Of a DNA stretch of 64,000 nucleotides, positions 8,024 through 15,158 are shown in pieces. The position numbers were made by a program, and so were the translations under genes. Source of the DNA: Terriglobia bacterium (lineage in GTDB: Bacteria > Acidobacteriota > Terriglobia > Bryobacterales > Bryobacteraceae); NCBI GenBank assembly GCA_025350105.1, contig JANXYJ010000172.1:1-64000 (forward strand). Direction: 5' to 3'. The notes beneath the pieces were generated by a model that was not told the DNA's origin, made no database searches, and worked only from the letters and a program-made list of their open reading frames with translations. Each line of letters begins with the position of its first letter. Positions within the stretch are counted from its first letter, which is position 1.

Positions 8024-8045
8024 CGGGGAGAAAATCAAAATCAAC

Positions 8046-8645
8046 ATGGGAAGCCTAAAGCATAAAGCCACGGTGGAAGTGATTCCGGGCGGCACTGGAG
8101 TCATTGCCACGCACATGAAAGACATTCTGGGCCTGCTGGGCGAGGACGCCTCTCGCGAGGGCTTGCAGCGCACCCCCGAACGCTATGAGAAAGCCATGCG
8201 CTATCTCACCAGCGGCTATCACACCAATCTCGAAAGCATCGTCAACCGCGCCCTGTTCACCCAGAAATGCGACGAAATGGTGGTGGTAAAGGGCATCGAG
8301 TTTTTCAGCCTGTGCGAGCACCACCTGCTGCCGTTCTACGGCAAAGTGCACATTGCCTACTTGCCCAACAACAAAGTCATTGGCCTGAGCAAACTGCCGC
8401 GCATCGTCGATATGTTCGCCCGCCGCATGCAATTGCAGGAACGGCTTACCCAGCAGATCGCCGAAGCCATCACCACCGCCGTCGCGCCCCGGGGCGTGGC
8501 CGTGCTGTGCGAAGCGCAACACTTTTGCATGATGATGCGCGGCGTGGAAAAGCAGCACTCCGCTACCGTCACCTCCACCATGCTGGGCAGCTTTCGCAAG
8601 AACAAAGCCACGCGGGACGAGTTTTTGTCGCTGGTAAGGGGCTGA
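8046..8645 (+). CDS. folE: GTP cyclohydrolase I
   Basis: FolE converts GTP to dihydroneopterin triphosphate, the entry step for folate and tetrahydropterin synthesis. The zinc ligands are visible in [17 protein letters not shown] (Cys and His) and in [13 protein letters not shown] (second Cys). The signatures [18 protein letters not shown] and the closing [13 protein letters not shown] are diagnostic of the zinc-type FolE1. Length (199 residues) is normal. It lies on the same strand as the two PTPS paralogs that would use its product, an arrangement that supports one pterin operon. It converges on the methyltransferase gene with a 12-base gap. Confidence 0.96.
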   Translation: MGSLKHKATVEVIPGGTGVIATHMKDILGLLGEDASREGLQRTPERYEKAMRYLTSGYHTNLESIVNRALFTQKCDEMVVVKGIEFFSLCEHHLLPFYGKVHIAYLPNNKVIGLSKLPRIVDMFARRMQLQERLTQQIAEAITTAVAPRGVAVLCEAQHFCMMMRGVEKQHSATVTSTMLGSFRKNKATRDEFLSLVRG

Positions 8646-8657
8646 AGGTAAGGCTTC

Positions 8658-9323
8658 CTATTCCACCACGCAGCTCCATTCGCCCCGTTCGTCTTGAAAA
8701 CCGGATAGAATCCGCCGCCGCGCCACGCGCTCCAAATCCGGATGCAGCTCATGCAGCACGATGTCGCTGATGTTGGCCACCACCACATCAAAAGCCCCCG
8801 TGCGCACCGCATCCGCGCTTCCCATAAAGAACGGCACCACCCGCGAACTCTCCCAATCGATGTCGCAGGCGATGACCACGCCGGCGCCCAGCAGCTGCGC
8901 GGCGAGCGACAGAATGCCGGACCCGTTGCCTACGTCTAAAACGCGATCACCAGGTTTGACGACCCGCTCCATCGCCTCTAAACACAAGCGCGTGCACGGG
9001 TGCTGACCGGTGCCGCATTGCATACCAGGGTTGATCTCCAGACGAAACCGGCCCGGCGGAGTCAGCTCCGTCCTCCACGGCGCCACGACAAAAAACTTTT
9101 CGCCCACCAGAATCGGGGGCCAGGCGTCTTCGGTGGTCCGCACCCAATCGGTTTCCGCCGAGGCAATCGGCTCACCAAACCGCGCCGCCGTTTCGCGGTC
9201 GCCGAAAAACGCATCCACGAAACCGTCGCCCTCAATCACACCCCGTGTGCCGGCGTCGTTCAGATTGGCAATGAGCTTGTCGAAAGACGAGGGACTGTCA
9301 GGAGCAATACGCACCGAGTACAT
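8658..9323 (-). CDS. PrmA-like class I SAM-dependent methyltransferase
   Basis: Resembles ribosomal protein L11 methyltransferase. The PrmA-type substrate/SAM entry GTGQHPCTRLCLEAM and SAM motif I VLDVGNGSGILSLAA are present, followed by an acidic ACDID and VANISDIVLHEL in the place of the catalytic loop. The protein is short (221 residues against about 290), and it has PCTR where PrmA usually has PTTR/PTTA. It may therefore be a divergent PrmA or a relative with another target. It follows the TPR gene with a one-base TAATG overlap, so the two are cotranscribed. Confidence 0.75.
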   Translation of the reverse strand: MYSVRIAPDSPSSFDKLIANLNDAGTRGVIEGDGFVDAFFGDRETAARFGEPIASAETDWVRTTEDAWPPILVGEKFFVVAPWRTELTPPGRFRLEINPGMQCGTGQHPCTRLCLEAMERVVKPGDRVLDVGNGSGILSLAAQLLGAGVVIACDIDWESSRVVPFFMGSADAVRTGAFDVVVANISDIVLHELHPDLERVARRRILSGFQDERGEWSCVVE

Positions 9324-10102
9324 TAGTGTGCAACCGCCGCGCCCGCGCCTGTTACTGTGCTGAAGCCCGCATTGCCGGTCTCCGTCGACAACGCCATGGC
9401 CCGTGCACGATCCGCCTTGCTGCCTTCCTCGTCGCCCAGCTTTTCCCGCGTGACTGCCCGGGCGAAATAGATGTAGGGCGCGTCGGTCAACTCCGCAATC
9501 GCCAGGTTGAAATCCTCCAGCGCCTTTTCGTGCTCGCCGGTTCTTTCGTAAATCTCCCCGCGCTGATAGTAGCCATTGGGCGTGGCCTGGGTCTTGATCG
9601 ACTGCGAAAAGTGTTCGAGCGCCTTCTTTGTATCGCCGCGTGTGGCGTAAATCTGTCCCAGCTCATCATGCGCTGGCGTCAGACTGGGGTCCAGTTCCAG
9701 CGCCTTTTCGAAATCGATCGATGCCCGTTCCACCAGCGCCAGGTCACCTGCGGCCAGCGCCCTCTCCGCTAATCCCCGGTTCAAGTAGGCGGCCGCCAGA
9801 CCCGGCGCAATTTCAATCGCCCGGTCAAAATATCCCAGCGCGTCTTTATAGCTGTTGGGGCGCATCTTCTGTTTGCCCAACTCCAGCGCCGCCAGCGCCC
9901 GCTGGGGGGCGCCCAGGACATAGTAAGCTCCATACCCACCCACCGCCAACAGCAGCACCGCCGCCAACATAAAGGACGCTACCCTCTTTTGTTTCCGCTT
10001 TTGTACCTGCGCTGGAGTGATATCTTGCGGCGCAACCCGGACTGGGCCCGCCTGCGAAACCGGTGGAGCCGCCGGCCCGCGCGAAAAAGAATTTTCGGCC
10101 AT
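9323..10102 (-). CDS. Membrane-anchored TPR protein
   Basis: A 259-residue protein. An N-terminal cytoplasmic tail (Pro/Gln-rich, about 1-38) ending in Lys/Arg residues is followed by one membrane segment near residues 42-65 and then four or so tetratricopeptide repeats. Examples are KDALGYFDRAIEIAPGLAAA, then an ASIDFEKALELDPSLTPA unit, then KKALEHFSQSIKTQATPNG. The repeats probably sit in the periplasm and act as a docking scaffold; the partner is unknown. The downstream methyltransferase starts within its stop codon. An isolated TPR scaffold of this kind is common in Acidobacteriota. Confidence 0.8.
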   Translation of the reverse strand: MAENSFSRGPAAPPVSQAGPVRVAPQDITPAQVQKRKQKRVASFMLAAVLLLAVGGYGAYYVLGAPQRALAALELGKQKMRPNSYKDALGYFDRAIEIAPGLAAAYLNRGLAERALAAGDLALVERASIDFEKALELDPSLTPAHDELGQIYATRGDTKKALEHFSQSIKTQATPNGYYQRGEIYERTGEHEKALEDFNLAIAELTDAPYIYFARAVTREKLGDEEGSKADRARAMALSTETGNAGFSTVTGAGAAVAH

Positions 10103-10150
10103 CGAACAGTGTTGATTATAGCAACTGAGCCGGGTCTGTCACTGTGCTGC

Positions 10151-10196
10151 GTTTATAACTGCACGGCGTTTACAACTGCGCTAAATTTACAACTGC
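10151..10196. repeat. Three 17-bp tandem units including the MFS stop codon
   Basis: A 12-base core recurs at 10151-10162, 10168-10179 and 10185-10196, a period of 17. The last copy contains the final codons and the TAA of the minus-strand MFS gene; the other two lie downstream of it. Confidence 0.8.
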
Positions 10197-11521
10197 GCGA
10201 CTTTGCGATGCACCAACAGAAAGTATAATCCCAGCGTGGCCAGCAGCGCCCCGGTCCAGCCCATAATCACCGGCGCCGAATAGATGGGGATCAGTTTTCC
10301 CAGAATCAAACTGCCCACCGGCATGCCGCCGCGAAAAGCCACGTTGAAAACGCTCATCACCCGGCCCCGCATTTCATCGGACGCCACCGCCTGCACCAGC
10401 GAACTTACCGACGACAGCGAAACCATCATGGCCGCACCTGAAAAGAAAATCAAAATGCAGGAAAGCCATAACACCTTGGACATGGAAAATAAAACCATCA
10501 CACTGCCCATGGCGACCAGCACCAAAAGCGCCAGCCGGCCCTGACGCTTCATCTTTCCCATGTAGGCTACCGTCAAAGCTCCGCAAATCGAGCCGACACC
10601 CGACGAACTCAGTAGCTTGGTGAAGTCCTTGGCGTCGCCGTGCAAAACATCCTTGGCAAAAACGGGCAGAAAGGTTAACAGCGGGACGCCCAACAGCGTC
10701 ATGCAAAACGCCAGGATGATGAGCGAATCCATTCCTGGCTTACTGCGAATGAAGCCAATGCCCTTGCCCATGCTCTGCAGGATCGGCTCACTGGACTTCG
10801 CCGGAATATATTTCACCTGAATCATGTACAGCGAAATAATCACGGCGATAAAGGAAACCCCGTTGAAGCCAAAGCACCACGCCGCGCCAAAGGTCAGCGC
10901 GATGCCGCCAATCGTCGGCCCAATCGCGCGCGCCAGGTTGAATTGAATCGAGTTCATGGCGATGGCGTTGGGAATATCGTCCTTGCCAACCAGGGTGGGC
11001 AGCAGCGCCTGATACGCCGGCCCTCCGAACGCCTGCGCGCAGCCCACCACGAAGCTCAGCAACAGAATGTGCCAAACCTGCACCGCCTTGAAGTAGATCA
11101 GCGCGGTGAGAATGAACGCGGTGGTCATTTGGACATACTGCGAACCTAACAGGAGATTGCGGCGGTTCATACGGTCGGCAATCACTCCGCCCACCAGCGA
11201 AAAAAGGATAATCGGCACCTGGGCCAGAAACGTGTCCAGCCCCAGGTAAAAGGAATTCTTGGAAAGATCGTAAACCAGCCACGCTTGCGCGGTGGACTGC
11301 ATCCAGGTGCCGATGGTGGAGACACACGCGCCAGTCCACATCAGCCGGAAATCGCGATATTGAAAGCTTTTGAAGACGCGCCCGAATAGTTTCGACCCGA
11401 GCGAGGCGGCTGGCGCGGGTAACGGTGGATCGGGTTCAGCGGTTTGCGGGGCGGGTGACCCAGAGCGCGGAGCGGCAGGCGGTACCTGGTGCCGATTAAT
11501 AGGGATCGGATTTTTTTGCAC
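10187..11521 (-). CDS. MFS transporter (EntS-like, MFS_3 group)
   Basis: A 444-residue carrier with about twelve membrane segments after a Pro/Ala-rich cytoplasmic tail of roughly 45 residues. The first loop signature VGGVIADRMNRRNLLLG (the MFS motif A) and the second-half equivalent AVASDEMRGRVMSVFNVAFRG match the enterobactin-exporter-like group, usually drug or siderophore exporters. The ordered segment QYRDFRLMWTGACVSTIGTWMQ is typical of the group's N-terminus. The start is a GTG at 11521. The TPR gene lies 85 bases downstream. The substrate cannot be read from sequence. The 3' end is triplicated as a 17-base repeat. Confidence 0.88.
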   Translation of the reverse strand: MQKNPIPINRHQVPPAAPRSGSPAPQTAEPDPPLPAPAASLGSKLFGRVFKSFQYRDFRLMWTGACVSTIGTWMQSTAQAWLVYDLSKNSFYLGLDTFLAQVPIILFSLVGGVIADRMNRRNLLLGSQYVQMTTAFILTALIYFKAVQVWHILLLSFVVGCAQAFGGPAYQALLPTLVGKDDIPNAIAMNSIQFNLARAIGPTIGGIALTFGAAWCFGFNGVSFIAVIISLYMIQVKYIPAKSSEPILQSMGKGIGFIRSKPGMDSLIILAFCMTLLGVPLLTFLPVFAKDVLHGDAKDFTKLLSSSGVGSICGALTVAYMGKMKRQGRLALLVLVAMGSVMVLFSMSKVLWLSCILIFFSGAAMMVSLSSVSSLVQAVASDEMRGRVMSVFNVAFRGGMPVGSLILGKLIPIYSAPVIMGWTGALLATLGLYFLLVHRKVAQL

Positions 11522-11589
11522 GCGTTTTGGGGCCGGCGAATGCTGCGCCAGCAGAATCTTCGATTCTAGCAGTAGATCGGCTGGCCCGG

Positions 11590-11700
11590 CTGTGCCGTTT
11601 AGCCGGAAAGTTCTGCCGCTTAGCGGAAAACGTTTAAAAAGCCGCGCCGATCGCTGCCTCGCTCGGCGTCGATCAGAAGGGTTCGGCGTCGATCACAACA
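11590..11700. repeat. Two adjacent pairs of 20-21-bp tandem duplications
   Basis: Units 11590-11610 and 11611-11631 resemble each other (21-base period). Units 11661-11680 and 11681-11700 share a GGCGTCGATCA core (20-base period). They fill the gap between the MFS start and the end of the next gene. Confidence 0.65.
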
Positions 11701-11740
11701 CGGACCCAGCCTGTAGCACCCGCGACGAAAAACCGCGCCT

Positions 11741-12253
11741 TCAGTACACCTCGAACGCAAACACTTTATTCGAATCATTGGGGGAAAGCGAATACTCGCC
11801 GTTGTCCAAAGGCTCCGCGGCTTCAATCTTGTACAGATTGCCGTCCAGTTTGGCCACCGACAGATGCAGCACCTTGGCCCCCTTGCGCCGGCCCTTGGAC
11901 ATCACCAGTTCGCGATGCCCGTTCTTCACGTCAAACCTGTACAGCTCAATGCGGTCGGGTAGAATTTTTTCGCTTTGCAGCAGAAAAATCGGCTCGCTCA
12001 ATGGCGTCCGCGCCGTCGACGCCGGCCCGGGCAGCATATAGGTAGTCTCGTCCTTCTTGTTCTCCTCCTTGGCCTCGGTGGCTTCGGTGGGAATCAGATT
12101 GTCGGCGTGCAGCAAATACAACATGTCCGGCTTGGGCGGACGAGGGCCGCTATATTTCTCGGCGCCCTGCATCGCCACACTCGCCGTCCCCAGCAGCGCG
12201 GGCAACAAGAAACTGGCTAACATCTTCACATGACTCCTTTTCATACGCCTCAT
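11741..12253 (-). CDS. Exported protein of unknown function downstream of an S24 peptidase
   Basis: A 170-residue protein with a signal peptide (about 1-30: basic start, LASFLLPALLGTASVAMQGA). A conserved-looking region PKPDMLYLLHADNLIPTEA then a Glu/Lys-rich linker, then SEPIFLLQSEKILPDRIELYRFDVKNG follow. The two LL-HA/QS-pattern segments look like an internal duplication around hydrophobic strands. It overlaps the S24-type gene by four bases (ATGA), so the pair is one operon. No enzyme motif is visible and I do not recognise the family. Confidence 0.7.
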   Translation of the reverse strand: MRRMKRSHVKMLASFLLPALLGTASVAMQGAEKYSGPRPPKPDMLYLLHADNLIPTEATEAKEENKKDETTYMLPGPASTARTPLSEPIFLLQSEKILPDRIELYRFDVKNGHRELVMSKGRRKGAKVLHLSVAKLDGNLYKIEAAEPLDNGEYSLSPNDSNKVFAFEVY

Positions 12254-13110
12254 TCTAAAACTTGCACGAACTCCGCCAGAATCCGGTAACGGTCTTCTTC
12301 CGGTTCCAGATACCAGGCTTCAAATTCCGGATTGAGCGGCTCCAGCCGAATGCGTCCGTGCCGCCAACTGTCGTCATCACCAGTTGCGCCCTCACTCTGC
12401 ACTTTTTCACTCGAATAGCGTTTGACGGTATAACGGTCGTTCCCGCTCCCCAGCGCTTCCACCAACACCAGCTTCCCTTGGCGCGACCCGGCCAGCGCGC
12501 CGCCCTGCCCGCCGCCACGGAACACGCAAAGTGACCCATCCGGGATCAGAGGCTCCATACTCCGGCCGGTCACCGTGGCCACAAACATACCCTTGCCCAG
12601 CCGTAGGCCAACGGGCGCTTCCACCCAGCCTTGGCTTTCGATCTCCGGATTTTCCAAAAACGGTCCGGCTGCCGCCGCCAGGGAATAGCGCGGCAAATGT
12701 GTGACGTACTCGCGCACCTTTACGGATACATGCGACGACACATGCTCGCGATACAACCGTGACAGACCACGCTCAAAATCCGCCACCATGGCATCGCGCC
12801 GGTCGCTGACGCGCAAAGTGTTCGATAGCGTCGTTTCCAAATGCTCAAAAAAGGCGGCCGCTCCCATGCGGGTGGCGGCGCTCGCCAAGTCCGCTTCCAG
12901 CAGACTCAGCACTTCGCTTTCCTCGCCCGCTACCTGGTCCCAGTCCCGCCGCAGCCGCAAGTAAACACGATCATCCGCGGGATCTTCCAACAGCACTCCC
13001 GCGGGAAACTGAGCTTCCGGCAGCACCACCGATAAGATGGAGTAGCGCGCCAGTTTGGTGGTAACCGGCTTAGTCCTCAGTGGTGTCGCTGCGCGGAGGG
13101 GCTCAGGCAT
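12250..13110 (-). CDS. S24-family peptidase-like protein with an unrecognised N-terminal domain
   Basis: The C-terminal 130 residues form a LexA/UmuD-type S24 domain: the nucleophile segment VTGRSMEPLIPDGSLCVFRGG and the general-base lysine in YTVKRYSSEK, both intact. The spacing and the RQGKLVLVEAL strand resemble the S24 domain found at the end of DUF3427-type helicases. The first about 150 residues (ARYSILSVVLPEAQFPAGVL onward) are not a helix-turn-helix and faintly resemble DUF3037. Without DNA binding, the domain may sense or signal by self-cleavage, or be a degenerate peptidase. It is coupled to the exported gene downstream by a four-base overlap. Confidence 0.72.
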   Translation of the reverse strand: MPEPLRAATPLRTKPVTTKLARYSILSVVLPEAQFPAGVLLEDPADDRVYLRLRRDWDQVAGEESEVLSLLEADLASAATRMGAAAFFEHLETTLSNTLRVSDRRDAMVADFERGLSRLYREHVSSHVSVKVREYVTHLPRYSLAAAAGPFLENPEIESQGWVEAPVGLRLGKGMFVATVTGRSMEPLIPDGSLCVFRGGGQGGALAGSRQGKLVLVEALGSGNDRYTVKRYSSEKVQSEGATGDDDSWRHGRIRLEPLNPEFEAWYLEPEEDRYRILAEFVQVLE

Positions 13111-13135
13111 CGGGGCTCCAACTCAGCTTAGCTTA

Positions 13136-13180
13136 TCGGATCAGGTCTGGTCGGATCAGATGGGGTCAGATCGAATCAGT
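13136..13180. repeat. Three 15-bp tandem units in the VWA-S24 gap
   Basis: Units 13136-13150, 13151-13165 and 13166-13180 all begin TCGGATCAG or TCAGATCGAA. They sit just downstream of the VWA gene stop and before the S24 gene start, where a promoter or RNA end would lie. Confidence 0.7.
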
Positions 13181-13190
13181 GCCGAAAAGC

Positions 13191-14351
13191 TTACTGCAGG
13201 GTCGGATAATATCCTCGCCTCGCCCTCACTTTTACGTCCGGCAGTTCGACTTTTACCACCAATTCGCGCAGCTTGTTGGTGGTGGGCATCTCGTTGGGGG
13301 TGTAACGCAGGATGTATTGCGTGGTCACCTCGCCCGCCACGTTGGCGATGGCCTTGAACACCGCGCTCGAAATAGCGGAGGCAAATCCACCGCTGCCCGC
13401 CTTAAACGCCAGGTTGCCCTCGTCGGACGGTTTGGAAAGATAGCCCGATACGTCTTTGTACACGTCCTGCAGTGGATACTCCACCCGCCCGCCGGTCTCC
13501 TCGGCCAGCTTGACCAGATTGGCGTCACCGTCGCTGGTGAACCCGTACGACAACGTACTGATGCCGTAGATGGTCACCAGATTTTTTTGCGCCACCTCCA
13601 GAACCTCTGCCAGAGTCTTCTTGCTGGTATTATCGTTGCCGTCGCCGATCACAATCAGCACCCGGCGCGGCTCGAAAGGTTCTCCCGGCACCAGCGTGCG
13701 ATTGGTGCAGGCCATAAAGATGGCATCGTACAGCGCGGCTCCGCCGCCCGGTTTCAGGGTACGAATTTTGCTGACGATAGGCTCCGGGTCACTGGTGGTA
13801 TTCACCAACAGTTCGGCCTGATTGCCGTAACCAATCAGATACGTCGAAAACCGGGGTTTTCCTTGTGGCAGTAGAGTCAGCGCCAGTTCTTCCGCTGCGC
13901 CCTGGAAACTCTTCCATTGCGTGCGGCTGCTGTTACTCAAATCAATCAACAAACCTGAGACGACCGGCTGATTACGCTCGCGCGAAAAGAAACTGATTTC
14001 CTGTTTTTTGCCCTGATCGTAGACCGAAAAATCACGCTGTTCCAGATTCGAAACAAAGCGGCCCTTTTCGTCGGTCACCGTCACCGGCACAATTACTTCG
14101 TTGACGAAGGAGGTAAAATCAGGTTTTTCGGGCTTGGTTTCAGACTTAGCGATGTTGGCGGGTGCCGCAGGCACCTCCGTAGCCGCGCTGGCAGGCGCAT
14201 TTTGTCCCCAGGCCAGCACCGCGCTCACGCCCAGCAATGCCGCCAACGCGCAAAATCTCGCGTACCTTCCGGCTCGATCTACACGGCGAACCCGATTTGC
14301 ATTTTGCAAGCGCTGCAAGCGCCGCGAGCGATCATTGAGACAAGCTGCCAT
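13191..14351 (-). CDS. Exported VWFA-domain protein of the acidobacterial type
   Basis: A 386-residue protein with an N-terminal basic stretch and a signal peptide (about residues 33-50, ending AWGQ). The segment VNEVIVPVTVTDEKGRFVSN then RDFSVYDQGKKQEISFF is the leader of the acidobacterial VWFA-related family. A von Willebrand A domain follows with the metal site DLSNSSR, GGGAALYDAI and IGDGNDNTS. The tail RYTPNEMPTTNKLREL... RARRGYYP is also typical. Such proteins are secreted or periplasmic and bind divalent metals and protein partners; the partner here is unknown. The start could be an internal one nearer the signal peptide. Confidence 0.88.
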   Translation of the reverse strand: MAACLNDRSRRLQRLQNANRVRRVDRAGRYARFCALAALLGVSAVLAWGQNAPASAATEVPAAPANIAKSETKPEKPDFTSFVNEVIVPVTVTDEKGRFVSNLEQRDFSVYDQGKKQEISFFSRERNQPVVSGLLIDLSNSSRTQWKSFQGAAEELALTLLPQGKPRFSTYLIGYGNQAELLVNTTSDPEPIVSKIRTLKPGGGAALYDAIFMACTNRTLVPGEPFEPRRVLIVIGDGNDNTSKKTLAEVLEVAQKNLVTIYGISTLSYGFTSDGDANLVKLAEETGGRVEYPLQDVYKDVSGYLSKPSDEGNLAFKAGSGGFASAISSAVFKAIANVAGEVTTQYILRYTPNEMPTTNKLRELVVKVELPDVKVRARRGYYPTLQ

Positions 14352-14400
14352 AAGACAATCCTGCCCTGATTATACTCGCATCTTGCTAGGCAAGTTGCTG

Positions 14401-14456
14401 GAGCAAAGTCACCTGAGCAAAGATACCAGCCCCACCGCTTTGGCCCCACCGCCTTC
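14401..14456. repeat. Two pairs of 14-bp tandem duplications
   Basis: GAGCAAAG-type units at 14401-14414 and 14415-14428 are followed by GCCCCACCGC-type units at 14429-14442 and 14443-14456. All lie in the gap between the VWA gene and the small protein gene. Confidence 0.65.
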
Positions 14457-14466
14457 TTCCGGGCGC

Positions 14467-14700
14467 CTAGCGCTCGATCAGGTGTTCGATTTCGGCAATC
14501 TGCCGCGAGACCATCTGCCCCACGCGCACGTCTTCCTGCGGACCTTGTTCGTGTCCGGCTTCGTAGCCAGGCCCGCCATCGAGTGACCCATGATAGACCA
14601 GACGCAGCAGACTCACCTGAAAACGCAGTTCCTGGTGGGGATTTGCTAAAGATGAATTTACTAAGGATGGATTCGCTGAAGAAGTGAAGTCTCGTTCCAT
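14467..14700 (-). CDS. Small acidic protein of unknown function
   Basis: A 77-residue frame starting at ATG 14700, six bases after GAGGAT. The N-terminus is a 5-residue repeat (SANPS, LVNSS, LANPH) encoded by a 15-base tandem duplication. The rest (QVSLLRLVYHGSLDGG, then DVRVGQMVSRQIAEIEHLIE) looks like a genuine soluble helical protein with bacterial third-position GC bias. It lies upstream of the VWA gene on the same strand, 115 bases away. No homologous family comes to mind. It may be a real small gene or a lucky open frame. Confidence 0.5.
   Translation of the reverse strand: MERDFTSSANPSLVNSSLANPHQELRFQVSLLRLVYHGSLDGGPGYEAGHEQGPQEDVRVGQMVSRQIAEIEHLIER
14639..14683. repeat. Three 15-bp tandem units inside the small acidic gene
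   Basis: Units 14639-14653, 14654-14668 and 14669-14683 are in frame and give the SANPS/LVNSS/LANPH peptide repeat. Confidence 0.75.
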
Positions 14701-15158
14701 GCTTATCCTCATCGGCTTCCGCTAGGCCGCGCTTTACAGGATTTAACGGAAAGGCAAGAAATTGAACCGTAAACCCCAGGAGGCTCAAGGACCCAGTCGG
14801 GTAGGGTACTAGGGGTTTGTCAGGAGGATAGGGGTTGTGGAGACACTTGCAGAGTTAACAGAGTGGAACAACCGGAATCCTTGAGCCTTCAGTTTTTCAT
14901 TACAGCCAAGGTACTGCAATCGCCGTGCCAACTTTGCGGTGCCGGCCCCAATCCCAGGCCCAAGCCAATATTAGAACCCTATCTGCTTGAAAAGGAAACC
15001 ACTGCTGGAAAAAAGCCGCTTGCTAGAAAAGACGCGGGCCGGCCGGCCTACGCCAGCCCCGGTAAAACCGAATATCCCCCCGGTACCTCCGGTACGGAAA
15101 ATGTTACTGCGGTATTTGCACGAACCACCAGCCAGCACACGACCACGGCTGGAGCGCA
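14701..15158. other. Intergenic stretch between TolC 3' end and small acidic gene
   Basis: About 460 bases without a convincing gene. It holds two AGGAGG/AGGAGGAT-like purine tracts near 14780 and 14823. It also holds a degenerate 17-base duplication of a CTGCTnGAAAA core at about 14983-15035. Open frames on both strands here have no family resemblance and no coherent start, so I do not call them. Confidence 0.5.
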
